Source of the DNA: Ricinus communis
Lineage: Eukaryota; Streptophyta; Magnoliopsida; Malpighiales; Euphorbiaceae
Reading direction: 5' to 3'
Length of the DNA stretch: 64,000 nucleotides
NCBI RefSeq assembly: GCF_019578655.1
Contig: NC_063258.1
Coordinates: 15,194,802 to 15,258,801 of the forward strand
Shown one piece after another: positions 53,205 through 64,000 of this stretch. Every line of letters starts with the position of its first letter. Position 1 is the first letter of the stretch. A model generated the notes under the pieces. The model saw nothing but the letters and a program-made list of their open reading frames with translations, was not told the origin of the DNA and made no database searches. The translations under genes were made by a program, and so were the position numbers.

Positions 53205-53209
53205 TAAAT
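53205..53209. repeat. Target-site duplication (left) of the complete element
   Basis: TAAAT here is repeated exactly at 60,652-60,656; removing the element restores a U8 monomer ('tttataaatattagaaaa'). Confidence 0.95.
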
Positions 53210-56196
53210 TGTCACGACCCCACCCGTGGGCCCGTGACCGGCACTAGGGAATGGGTAGGCTTAAGGCCACCGAAACCCGTAGTAAGCCTGACACTCACTG
53301 ATTTAAACAAATCTCATCTCAAATTAATATTATTAAAACCACAAATTATCTTAATAGCTACATTCTACATAAATACTTCGATTTGCCAGAAAAACTAGGC
53401 GAGACGTGAAGCTCAGAAAATTTACAACTGATATATTTACTATTACTACTGTGGAGAATCTAAGATTTACCAATTTACATACCAAATCAAATACATCACC
53501 CGATGATGAAGGAGTCGGGTCACTGAATAAGAGTCGCGAGAGGACTAACAGTCACGAATCTGAAAAACAGTAAAAATGAGACTGTCAGTCTCGAGAGTGA
53601 GTTAAAATCAAATAATCTAGGGACTATTGCTTCTTCTCAGAAAACATAGATTATTCAAATCAGTATATCAAACCATACTATAATCATACCCTACTATTTT
53701 CTTCACATAAAATATTAATCATTCGAATCAAAATATCAACCATGCACGTAAATACAATCCATATTATAATCATACCACAATAAATTAATAAATGAATAAA
53801 TAAAAATATATTTTTACTTTTACGGGACGAGTGGCTCAGTAGAACCCTAAACCCCAAAATCTAGTAGCCATTCGGCTCTCTTAATCCAATAAGACTGGCG
53901 CCCCGAGAGCAATGCTCGACCAGAGACCTTACCTCCAGTCTGGTCACTTAAATATCCAAATAAGAAATCTAGTAGCCATTCGGCTCTCTTAATCCAACAG
54001 GTCTGGCGCCCAGAGAGCAAGCTCGATCAGGGTCCTTACCTCCAGCCTGAACACTTGAATTCCAAATAAGCCGGCGCCCAGAGAGCATCGCTCGATCAGG
54101 GACCTTAACTCCGGCAATCAATTGAACTCAGCCCAGAGAGCAATGCTCGATCAGGGCAGACAAATCCATAATAATCTTATATCCATGATCATTACCGGTG
54201 CGCACGCGGTCCTGATGTAACCCATCAGGCGACATGTTCTACAAGCCACATTTCCCAAAATGCAATCATCACCTTTAATAAATATCATTGTTTAATGAAA
54301 TCATTCAACACATATCAAAATAAAGATTAATAATTTAGGATAAGGCTGCGTGCAATTTGTGAGGGGAAAAATAATAACGTTTGTCTTATTATAACATACT
54401 AATAATAATATTTATATTATTTCAAACATTAATAATCAAGTGAAATCATTTATTTTGCGATACTAATAATTATATTAAGCACAAATTCTAAATAGCATAT
54501 TAAAATCAGACTAGCAATAGCGCAAAGATTAAATGACTTTAACTCACAGGATTGACGACCTCCTAGCTCTGCTTCGGTGCCTCAGTTGGAGCGAGCCGAA
54601 CAGACAGATCAATCTAGTCACGGAAAACAATTTATCAAAACGCTGAAACAATCGATCATTAATCCTAGGTCTAGACTCCTGACTGTCTAAGAATCTCGAC
54701 TGAACTCACCGAAAATTCGGCAGAACCTCCCTACAACACGAACATTACCCCCGTAAAAACGGGTCTAGGACTGCCGGAAAAACACTCCAAATATCCAACA
54801 ATTTAAACAACGGAGTCGGGTCCCCAAACTTCACTATTCCGACTTAGCCACACAAGACAAAACACAAGGCAAATGACAATTATTTTGACTCACAAAAATC
54901 ATCAAATACTCAAAATAATCCAATAGACACCATTAAACCAAGAATTCCAAAATTAACGGGCCAAAGAAAATTACCGAGACGCTCGATCGCTCTCCACGGT
55001 CAGATCAGCGATCCGAACACACCATCGGACTCGGCCGATGACGATCCCTGCTTTCGATTTTCCGATCCGACACCCGATCATCCGGAGAGATTTGCGGACG
55101 ATCTCGACCGTCGATTTGCAAACGAAGCCCGATCGCCCACGAAACCAGTGCCATCGCGAAGCTTGAGCAGAGGAGAGTCGGGATACGTCCTCCGATCGTC
55201 CATCCTCCCACGGAGCTTCTGGGAAAAGCCCAAAACGGCTGCCTCCACTTCACGGAACTCTCTCCTCCGGCCACCAAAACCGGCCGCCAAAAGGAAGCTC
55301 TCTCAAGGGGAGCTGATCGCCATCGAGATCGGTAGGACGGCTCGGGCCACGTCGCGATTCCGCCGCCTCACGCTTTCGCGGCTAACTGCTGCGCTTCATG
55401 GCTGCCGGCCACATCGCGCGCCGGCATACCGGCTCCTCCTTCTTCTCACGCGGCGCCCGCTTTTTCTCTCTCCTCCTCTCTTCTTCCCCGATTTCCGTTC
55501 CTTTCAATATCGACATTTGACCCCTAAACTTTTCCTTATTACAATTTGGTCCCTCAACTTCCTTAATTACTTACAATTTCATCCCGCAGAATTCTAATTT
55601 AACCCCCAAACTTTCCTTTAGCCTTTCAATTAAGCCCTTAACTATTTAATTTGGGCCAAATTAGAATTACTGAAAATACACAATTACAAAAATACCCCTG
55701 ACCGACATATTTATTTACGAAAATACCAAGCTCAAAAATTTCCATTAAAACTCCATAAAAATAAAATTATACTTTTAATCCTTGTTCCAAAATAAATTTC
55801 CAATTAAATCCTACACACAATTAAATTAAATTAAATAATCAATTTCCAACTTAAAATTTAATACTACTAATCAATTATAATACCAATTTTCTCAAAATTC
55901 TTTTATAAAAACATCCCTTACAATTTCTATCATAATTTTCCAATATATAATTTTATTTATATAAATATGCATTTGGGAAAATTTGAATAACCAAAATATA
56001 ATCATTTCTCAAATAATTTACTTGAATAATTTCTTAAAATTTCAAACTAATTTGAGTATAGAAAATAACTCATTTATTTGATTAATATTAAATTTTTTAT
56101 TAAATCATTTCAAATTAAACCCAACAATAATGAAGCCAAAATTAACTTAAATAAAAACTCATTATTAAATATATATAAAAAATTCGGGGTATTACA
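53210..56196 (-). mobile_element. 3' LTR of the complete chromovirus derivative
   Basis: 2,987 bp, reverse strand TGTAATACCCCGAA... to ...GGGGTCGTGACA. Adjacent to the polypurine tract. It includes a GC-rich island (about 55,000-55,500), where most differences from the other LTR lie; these are indel-like. Confidence 0.93.
53890..54150 (-). repeat. Minisatellite in the LTR, four copies of a 'gagagcaatgctcgacc' motif
   Basis: Copies near 53,897, 54,014, 54,081 and 54,136, each with a short inverted repeat (GAGCA/TGCTC) and followed by a 'ccttacctcc'-type phrase. A 'ctagtagccattcggctctc' phrase is also duplicated (53,862 and 53,970). Confidence 0.8.
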
Positions 56197-56209
56197 TTCT
56201 CCCCGCCTT
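56197..56209 (-). other. Polypurine tract of the complete element
   Basis: The reverse complement reads AAGGCGGGGAGAA and ends at the LTR's TG. Position and composition fit the family. Confidence 0.85.
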
Positions 56210-56229
56210 AAAAAAAATTCGACCTCGAA

Positions 56230-56720
56230 TTTTAAAAGAAAAGGGGCTAAACTCTAAGACTGAAACTAATTAGGAACCTCTCATCTCCACTCGGCTTCTC
56301 GGGAACTTTTCCTCGGCAGAAATAAACCATAAAACTCATCGACAAAACCCTTAAATAAAACTGGCGAACCTGAAAATCCGCGATCGTCACTTACTACTCC
56401 TCGGAAACCAAATCTTCACTTACTTCCACACACTAAGGGTCCAACAAGAGCAAAGGATCGAAGAAAATACTTCCTCAACTCAGACCTACGAACAACTGGA
56501 TTTAACCTCAGAGAACATTACTAATACTTGGCGGCAAGTCCAACTTACATTCCACCTCACCAACCTGCCGACAAAACCAAGGGTTCTCACAACCTTATTT
56601 TCTTACCAAACCACATCACTTATGACATACCATCCATCTAGTCGCATCAACCGATATAAACCATGCCATCCTGACACTAGATTCCTCTTGACTAAAATCC
56701 AAAAGCGTCCTTTATTATCT
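56230..56720 (-). pseudogene. Degenerate integrase C-terminus/chromodomain remnant
   Basis: On the reverse strand, traces of the same pol tail as at 541-1,105 remain: a GKK..L..-like stretch near 56,605, an LRKYFLRSFA-like phrase near 56,480, and a SREAEWR-like chromodomain phrase near 56,295. Multiple stops and frameshifts are present, and about 250 bp present in chromovirus A is missing. It cannot encode a protein. Confidence 0.75.
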
Positions 56721-57595
56721 AACATGGGGCCTACAGCTCCACATACTCACTCTCTCAACAACTCAACTCGTCATCCAGAGAATTCTTAAGCTAACACTAT
56801 TTACTTTGAAAAATTACATCTTTACTTACTTTATAATTATCATTGATAAAGCTTTATCATCTTGGAAAAATACTTTTGTAAAATCATAAAATCTCCAGCC
56901 ATTTCTCTTTATATAAAATTCTACAATATCGCGCACCAGGGTGATGATGCCCCTATCACCAAGGGTTGCAATGCACAATGTATGATGCATGCCCTAAAAT
57001 GAATTTATGTATGCCTAACAGTGAAATGCCATATGCATTCTTATGGGACTGGGCGCAATATTGTGTTTTAAAACACTTGTTCTACTTAGAAAAATAGATA
57101 ATGTTCGCTTAAGTTTCTCTGGATTCTGAGCGTCCGAAAACACTCCTGCCACCTTTCTTAAGCTTCTTACAACCACAAAAAAATCAACCATAAAGCTCTG
57201 ACATCTACTCGACTTCCTAGGCACTAACTTCGGCGCTACTCAATAAGGCGACGCATGATGCAATGACGAGGCAGTCCATGACACGACTGCAACCACGCTC
57301 TACACTGAAACTGACTGCGGTGCCCACCATCGAAACCACAATCAAAGCTTCTAAAGGCGGACTGCACTAATCACTTGAAGAAACAGCACGAGTCTATCGC
57401 GCTTCGGATCTTCCCATCGCTACAAAGCACATTCTCAACACCGCACCAAAGACAAGCTCACAAGAAAGGAAAGACTGACTCTCTAACAGAGAAGGCTGAG
57501 ACACTGAAGTCAATGAAAACAACAAGACAAACTTGATCCTAACTCCGCAGTACCAAGAAAAATCTTAACTTAGGTCGAAGGAAATCTAAACCTAA
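56721..57595 (-). mobile_element. Leader of the complete chromovirus derivative
   Basis: Untranslated region between primer site and integrase remnant. The part at about 56,720-57,075 matches window positions 1-540 reversed; 57,075-57,595 has no second copy in the window. No gag frame is present. Confidence 0.75.
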
Positions 57596-57607
57596 GCTCT
57601 GATACCA
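57596..57607 (-). other. Primer binding site, initiator Met tRNA
   Basis: The reverse complement is TGGTATCAGAGC, the standard plant tRNA-iMet primer site, four bases inside the 5' LTR end. This fixes the right-hand LTR as the 5' LTR. Confidence 0.95.
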
Positions 57608-57611
57608 ACTT

Positions 57612-60600
57612 TGTCACGACCCCACCAGGCTGACCCAGCACTAGGGAATGGGTAGGCTTAAGGCCACCGAAACCCGTAGTAAGCCTGACACTCACTGATT
57701 TAAACAAATCTCATCTCAAATTAATATTATTAAAACCACAAATTATCTTAATAGCTACATTCCACATAAATACTTCGGTTTGCCAGAAAAACTAGGCGAG
57801 ACCTGAAGCTCAGAAAATTTACAACTGATACATTTACTATTACTACTGCGGAGAATCTAAGATTTACCAATTTACATACCAAATCAAATACATCACCCGA
57901 TGATGAAGGAGTCGGGTCACTGAATAAGAGTCGCGAGAGGACTAACAGTCACGAATCTGAAAAACAGTAAAAATGAGACTGTCAGTCTCGAGAGTGAGTT
58001 AAAATCAAATAATCTAGGGACTATTGCTTCTTCTCAGAAAACATAGATTATTCAAATCAGTATATCAAACCATACTATAATCATACCCTACTATTTCCTT
58101 CACATAAAATATTAATCATTCGAATCAAGATATCAACCATGCACGTAAATACAATCCATATTATAATCATACCACAATAAATTAATAAATGAATAAATAA
58201 AAATATATTTTTACTTTTACGGGACGAGTGGCTCAGTAGAACCCTAAACCCCAAAATCTAGTAGCCATTCGACTCTCTTAATCCAATAAGACTGGTGCCC
58301 CGAGAGCAATGCTCGACCAGGGACCTTGCCTCCAGTCTGGTCACTTAAATATCCAAATAAGAAATCTAGTAGCCATTCGGCTCTCTTAATCCAACAGGTC
58401 TGGCGCCCAGAGAGCAAGCTCGATCAGGGTCCTTACCTCCAGCCTGAACACTTGAATTCCAAATAAGCCGGCGCCCAGAGAGCATCGCTCGATCGGGGAC
58501 CTTAACTCCGACAATCAAGCGAACTCGACCCGGAGAGAAATGCTCGATCAGGGCAGACAAATCCATAATAATCTTATATCCATGATCATTACCGGTGCGC
58601 ACGCGGTCCTGATGTAACCCATCAGGCGGCATGTTCTACAAGCCACATTTCCCAAAACACAATCATCACCTTTAATAAATATCATTGTTTAATGAAATCA
58701 TTCAACACATATCGAAATAAAGATTAATAATTTAGGATAAGGCTACGTGCAATTTGTGAGGGGAAAAATAATAACGTTTGTCTTATTATAACATACTAAT
58801 AATAATATTTATATTATTTCAAACATTAATAATCAAGTGAAATCATTTATTTTGCGATACTAATAATTATATTAAGCACAAATTCTAAATAGCATATTAA
58901 AATCAGACTAGCAATAGCGCAAAGATTAAATGACTTTAACTCACAGGATTGGCGACCTCCTAGCTCTGCTCCAGTGCCTAAGTTGGAGCGAGCCGAATAG
59001 ACAGATCAATCTAGTCACGGAAAACAATTTATCAAAACGCTGAAACAATCGATCATTAATCCTAGGTCTAGACTCCTAGGACTGACTGTCTAAGAATCTC
59101 GACTCGGGAACTACCGAAAATTCGGCAGAACCTCCCCTACAACACGAACATTACCCCCCGTAAAAATGGGTCCAGGACCTGCCAGAAAAACACTCCAAAT
59201 ATCCAACAATTTAAACAACGGGAGTCGGGTCCCCAAACTTCACTATTCCGACCACACAAAGACAAAACACAAGGCGGGGACAGACAATTATTTTTGACTC
59301 ACAAAAATCATCAAATACTCAAAATAATCCAATAGACACCATTAAACCAAGAATTCCAAAATTAACGGGCCAAAGAAAATTACCGAGACGCTCGATCGCT
59401 CGGTCGACTCGCCTCCAGCTGCCGGAGTCCGATCAACGATCCGAACACACCATCGGACTCACAACGACCATGACGATCCCGGCCCGATTTTCCGATCGAC
59501 ACCCGATCATCCGAAAGATTTGCGGACGATCTCGACCGTCGATTTGCAAACGAAGCACGATCGCCCACGAAACCGGTGCCATCGCGAAGCTTGAGGCGGA
59601 GGAGAGTCGGGATACGTCCTCCGATCGTCCATCCTCCGCCGGAGCTCACGGAAAAGCCCAAAATGTGGCTGCCTCCACTTGTGAACTCTCTCCTCCGGCC
59701 ACCAAACCGACGCTCGCCGCCAAAGGAACCTCTCTCCAAGGGGAGGCCGATCGCCACCGAGATCGGTACGGAAGGCCACCGGAAGCGGTAGGAACGGCTT
59801 CGGAAGCCGCCACACGTCGCGATTCCGCCTCAGCTTGCCAAGCTGGCCGCCGACGCCAAGAATGGCCCGTGATGGCCGGCCGGTGACGCACCCGCCTCCT
59901 CCTTCTTCTCGCGCCCTTTTTCTCTCTCCTCCTCTCTTCTTCCCCGATTTCCATTCCTTTCAATATCGACATTTGACCCCTAAACTTTTCCTTATTACAA
60001 TTTGGTCCCTCAACTTCCTTAATTACTTACAATTTCATCCCGCAGAATTCTAATTTAACCCCCAAACTTTCCTTTAGCCTTTCAATTAAGCCCTTAACTA
60101 TTTAATTTGGGCCAAATTAGTATACTGAAAATACACAATTACAAAAATACCCCTGACCGACATATTTATTTACGAAAATACCAAGCTCACAAATTTCCAT
60201 TAAAACCCCATAAAAATAAAATTATACTTTTAATCCTTGTTCCAAAATAAATTTCCAATTAAATCCTACACACAATTAAATTAAATTAAATAATCAATTT
60301 CCAACTTAAAATTTAATACTACTAATCAATTATAATACCAATTTTCTCAAAATTCTTTTATAAAAACATCCCTTACAATTTCTATCATAATTTTCCAATA
60401 TATAATTTTATTTATATAAATATGCATTTGGGAAAATTTGAATAACCAAAATATAATCATTTCTCAAATAATTTACTTGAATAATTTCTTAAAATTTCAA
60501 ACTAATTTGAGTATAGAAAATAACTCATTTATTTGATTAATATTAAATTTTTCATTAAATCATTTCAAATTAAACCCAACAATAATGAAGCTAAAATTAA

Positions 60601-60651
60601 CTTAAATAAAAACTCATTATTAAATATATATAAAAAATTCGGGGTATTACA
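57612..60651 (-). mobile_element. 5' LTR of the complete chromovirus derivative
   Basis: 3,040 bp, nearly identical to 53,210-56,196. Differences include a rearranged terminus ('caccaggctgacccagcac' against 'cccgtgggcccgtgaccggc') and indel-like differences at 59,390-59,900. Frames at 59,380-59,972 lie in this GC-rich island and are not genes. Confidence 0.93.
58290..58565 (-). repeat. Minisatellite in the 5' LTR, four copies
   Basis: Same motif series as at 53,890-54,150, with point changes such as 'gagagaaatgctcgatc' in the last copy. Confidence 0.8.
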
Positions 60652-63600
60652 TAAATATTAGAAAACAACCCCGTAATACGGGAATATTTATCAATCGGAG
60701 AAAATTATCTTGTAATTTTGATATATTTGTGAGTATGAGAGAAAAATCCCTCAAAAGGGTTAATTTTATAATATGAGAAAACAACCCCGTAAAAGGGGTA
60801 TATTTGTCAATATATAAAAATAGCCCCGTAAAGCGTTTATATTTATAAATTTGAAAAATAACCCATAATAGTGCTAGTAATTTAATATGAGAAAATGACC
60901 CCGTAAAAGTGGTATATTTATTAATATAAAAAAATAATCCCGTAAAACGTGTATATTTATGAATCGGAGAAAACAACCCTGTAAGAGTAATATAATTGTG
61001 AGTCTAAGCAAAGAGTGTCATAGAAGGGGTAAATTTTTTAATATGAGAAAATAATCCCGTAAGAGGGGTACACTTATAAATATTAGAAAATAGCCTCGTA
61101 ATACGATGATGTTTATGAATCACTGAAATAACCCGTAATTGTGGTAAAGTTGTGAGTATGAGAAAAGAACCCCTTATTTTGGTTAATTTTATAATATGAG
61201 AAAACAACCCCATAAAAAAGGGTATGTTTGTCAATATAAGAAAATAACCCAGTAAAACGTGTATATTTATAAATTTGAGAACACAACCCCATAATAGTGC
61301 TAATAATTTAATATGAGGAAACGACCTCGTAAAATTGGTATATTTATCAATATAAGAAAATAACCCCATAAAATATGTATATTTATGAATCTGAGAAAAG
61401 AAACCCGTAAAAGTAGTGTAATTGGGAGTCCATCAAAACGGCCTCATAGAAGGGGTAAATTTTATAATATGAGAAAACAATTCCGTAAGAGGATTATATT
61501 TATAAATATTAGAAAATAGCCCCGTAATACATTGATATTTATGAATATGACGAAATAACCCCGTAATTGTGGCATATTTGTGAGTATGAGAAACAACCCC
61601 TTAAATGGATTAATTTTATAATATGAGAAAACAACCCTGTAAAAGGGGCATATTTGTCAATATAAGAAAATAATCCCGTAAAACGTGTATATTTATGAAT
61701 TTGAAAAAACAACCCCATAATAGTGCTAATAATTTAATATGAGAAAACAACACTGTAAAAATGATATATTTATCAATATAAGAAAATAACCTATAAAACT
61801 TATATATTTATGAATCTGAGAAAACAACCTCATAAAAGTAGAGCAATTGCGAGTCTAAGAGAATAGACTCGTAGTAGGGGTAAATCTTTTAATATGAGAA
61901 AACAACCCCGTAAGAGGGGTATATTTGTAAATATTAGAAAATAACTGTAAATATTAGAAAATAACCCCGTAATACGGGGATATTTATGAATCGGAGAAAA
62001 TAACCCCATAATATTGGTATATTTGTGAGTATGAGAAAACATCCCTTAAATGGGTTAATTTTATAATATAAGAAAACAACCCCGTAAGAGGGGTATATTT
62101 GTCAATAAAAGAAAATAATCCCCTAAAACATTTATATTTATGAATTTGAGAAAATAACCTCAAAATAGTGCTAATAATTTAATATGAGAAAACGACCCCG
62201 TAAAAGTGGTATATTTATCAATTTTACGAAAATAACTCCATAAAACGTGTATATTTAAGAATCTGAGAAAACAACTGTGTCAAAGTAGTGCAGTTGGCAG
62301 TCAAAAAAGACAGCCTCGTATAAGAGGTAAATTTTTTAATATGAGAAAACAACCTCGTAATAAGGGGATATTTATGAATCTCCGTAATTGTGGTATATTT
62401 GTGAGTGTGAGAAAACAACTCTTTAAATGTGTTAATTTTATAACATGAGAAAACAACCTTGTAAAACGTGTATATTTATGAGTATGAGAAAACAACCCTT
62501 TAAAAGTAGTGTAATTGCAAGTCTAAGAGAACAACCCCATAAGAGAGGTATATTTATAAATATTAGAAAAAAAATCCCATAATACGGTGATATTTATCAA
62601 TCAAAGAAAATAACCCAGTAATTTTGGTATATTTATGTGTATGAGAAAACAACCACTTTAATGGGTTAATTTTATAATATGAGAAAACAACCCCATAAAA
62701 ATGGTATATTTATCAATGTAAGAAAATAATCTCATAAAATATGTATATTTATGCATTTGAGAAAATAACCCCATAATACGGTGATAATTTTCAATCAGAG
62801 AAAATAGCCCTGTAATTTTGGTGTATTTGTGAGTATGAAAAAACAACCCCTTAAATGGGTTAATTTTATAACATGAGAAAACAACCCTATACAAAAATTT
62901 ATGAATCTCAGAAAACAACACCGTAAAAGTATTGTAATTGCGAGTCTAAGAGAACAGCCTCGTAGTAGGGGTAAATTTTTAATATGAGAAAACAACCCCG
63001 TAAGAGGGGTATATTTATCAATATAAGAAAATAACTCGTAGTACGAGGATATTAATCAATCGGAGAAAATAACACTGTGGTTGTGGTATATTTATGAGTA
63101 TGAGAAGACAACCCTTTGAATGGGTTAATTTTATAATATGAGAAAACAACCCCGTAAAAGGGGTATATTTGTCAACATAAGAAAATAACCCCGTAGTTTT
63201 GGTATATTTGTGAGTATGAGAAAACAACATATTAAATGGGTTAATGTTATACTATAAGAAAACAACCCCGTAAAAAGAGTATATCTGTCAATATAAGAAA
63301 ATAATCCAGTGGAACATGTATATCTATGAATTTGAGAAAACAACCCCATAATAATGCAAATTATTTAATATGAGAAACCAATCCCATAAAAGTGTTATAT
63401 TTATCAATATAAGAAAATAACTCTGTAAAACGTGTATGTTTATGAATCTGAGAAAACAACAACGTAAAAGTAGTGTAATTGCGAGTCTAAGAATATAGCC
63501 TCGTAGAAAGAGTACATTTTTGAATATGAGAAAACAACCCCGTAAGAGGGGTATATTTATAAATATTAAAAAATAACACCGTAATACGGGGATATTTATC

Positions 63601-64000
63601 AATCGGAGAAAATAACCCTGTAATTTTGGTATATTTGTGAGTATGAGAGAACACCCCTTAAAAGGATATATTTGTCAATATACGAAAATAATACTGTAAA
63701 ACATGTATATTTATGAATTTGAGAAAACAACCCCGTAAGAGGGATATATTCATAAATATTAGAAAACAACCCCGTAATACGGAGATATATATAAATCGGA
63801 GAAAATAACCCCGTAATTTTGGTACATTTGTGAGTAAGAGAAAACAATACCTTAAATTGGTTAATTTTATAATATGAGAAAACAATCCCGTAAAAAAGGT
63901 ATATTTGTCAATATAAGAAAATAATCCAATAAAACACGTATATTTATGAATTTGAGAAAACAACTCCATAATAGTGTTAATGATTTAATATGAGAAAACG
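60652..64000 (+). repeat. Satellite array, block 6, runs off the window end
   Basis: Regular HORs in the same orientation as all earlier blocks. It begins inside the U8 monomer interrupted by the element, followed by U9, U10, U11 and then a complete 11-unit copy. Array length to the right is unknown. Confidence 0.95.

Larger units (their letters stand above)
48259..53209 (+). repeat. Satellite array, block 5
   Basis: Regular HORs in the same orientation. It contains two short perfect or near-perfect tandem duplications (48,439-48,580 and 50,088-50,243). Confidence 0.95.
53210..60651 (-). mobile_element. Two-LTR chromovirus derivative, reverse orientation, non-autonomous
   Basis: 7,442 bp with both LTRs, primer binding site, polypurine tract and a perfect target duplication, so it is a whole insertion. 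The LTRs take up about 6.0 kb, and the internal region is only 1,415 bp. It holds a leader and a degenerate integrase tail but no gag, protease, reverse transcriptase or RNase H. It would need proteins from a full relative to move. The LTRs are nearly identical over most of their length, which implies a fairly recent insertion. Chromovirus A (1-3,873) shows the same leader-to-integrase-tail join, so the deleted form was probably itself copied. Confidence 0.93.

Noticed and set aside
15209..64000. Reading frames of 13-residue repeats (for example 27,966-28,763 reverse, 265 codons) as a repetitive protein gene
   Set aside because: Frames are open in several phases and on both strands simply because the 39-bp period is a multiple of three. 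Frames break at the 38-bp units, and no start context, introns or conserved domain is seen.
15209..64000. CRISPR-like array (conserved ~15-base box with variable DNA between)
   Set aside because: The variable parts are not unique spacers but eleven recurring types in fixed order. The setting is a plant nuclear genome with retrotransposons and there are no cas genes.
15209..64000. Telomere-like sequence (U11 contains CCCCTTAAA, close to the plant telomere CCCTAAA)
   Set aside because: The 7-base telomere repeat never occurs in tandem; the resemblance is limited to one short word per HOR.
1..64000. tRNA or rRNA genes
   Set aside because: No clover-leaf or rRNA core sequences were recognised; tRNA-like words are retrotransposon primer binding sites.

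Overview
This is nuclear DNA of a plant, probably a eudicot; I cannot name the species. The evidence is chromovirus (Ty3/gypsy, Tekay/Del-like) LTR retrotransposons, a Tat/Athila-type gag with a tRNA-Asp-like primer site, an initiator-Met primer site, and a CACTA (En/Spm) transposase remnant. I found no intact host gene, rRNA, tRNA or bacterial feature. The window is repeat-rich heterochromatin in two parts.

Part 1 (1-15,208) is a graveyard of nested, broken transposons. From left to right: the tail of a chromovirus (integrase C-terminus, polypurine tract, 2.7 kb 3' LTR) sitting inside the LTR of a second, reverse-oriented gypsy element that keeps only a broken gag; a pair of ~205 bp direct repeats; a truncated reverse chromovirus LTR; a CACTA transposase pseudogene; a reverse solo-LTR-like segment carrying (TA)n and (TTA)n microsatellites; and a reverse Tat/Athila element with broken gag, primer site and one LTR.

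Part 2 (15,209 to the window end) is one tandem satellite array, all in one orientation. Its basic monomer is 39 bp (consensus start GAAAAYAACCCCGTAAAA). Monomers are not interchangeable: eleven distinguishable types (U1-U11 here) recur in a fixed order, giving a higher-order repeat (HOR) of about 427 bp (nine 39-bp and two 38-bp monomers). Copies lacking one or more monomers give HORs of roughly 300-430 bp. A clean 11-unit copy lies at 45,264-45,689. One unit carries a perfect palindrome (CCCCGTAATACGGGG).

The array is interrupted by three insertions of one chromovirus family: a solo LTR (16,437-19,284), an internally deleted solo LTR (46,243-48,258) and a two-LTR but coding-defective element in reverse (53,210-60,651). 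Each is flanked by a 5-bp target-site duplication (two perfect, one 4/5). Two short non-satellite inserts near 26.4 and 27.4 kb are copies of one segment with a group II intron domain V-like motif, suggesting captured organellar DNA later copied with the satellite.

A 500-N gap lies at 40,373-40,872. The sequence left of it (about 38.8-40.3 kb) is repeated right of it (about 40.95-42.5 kb) with indel-type differences, so the contig ends probably overlap and the region is falsely duplicated. The many reading frames in the array come from a period divisible by three and are not genes.
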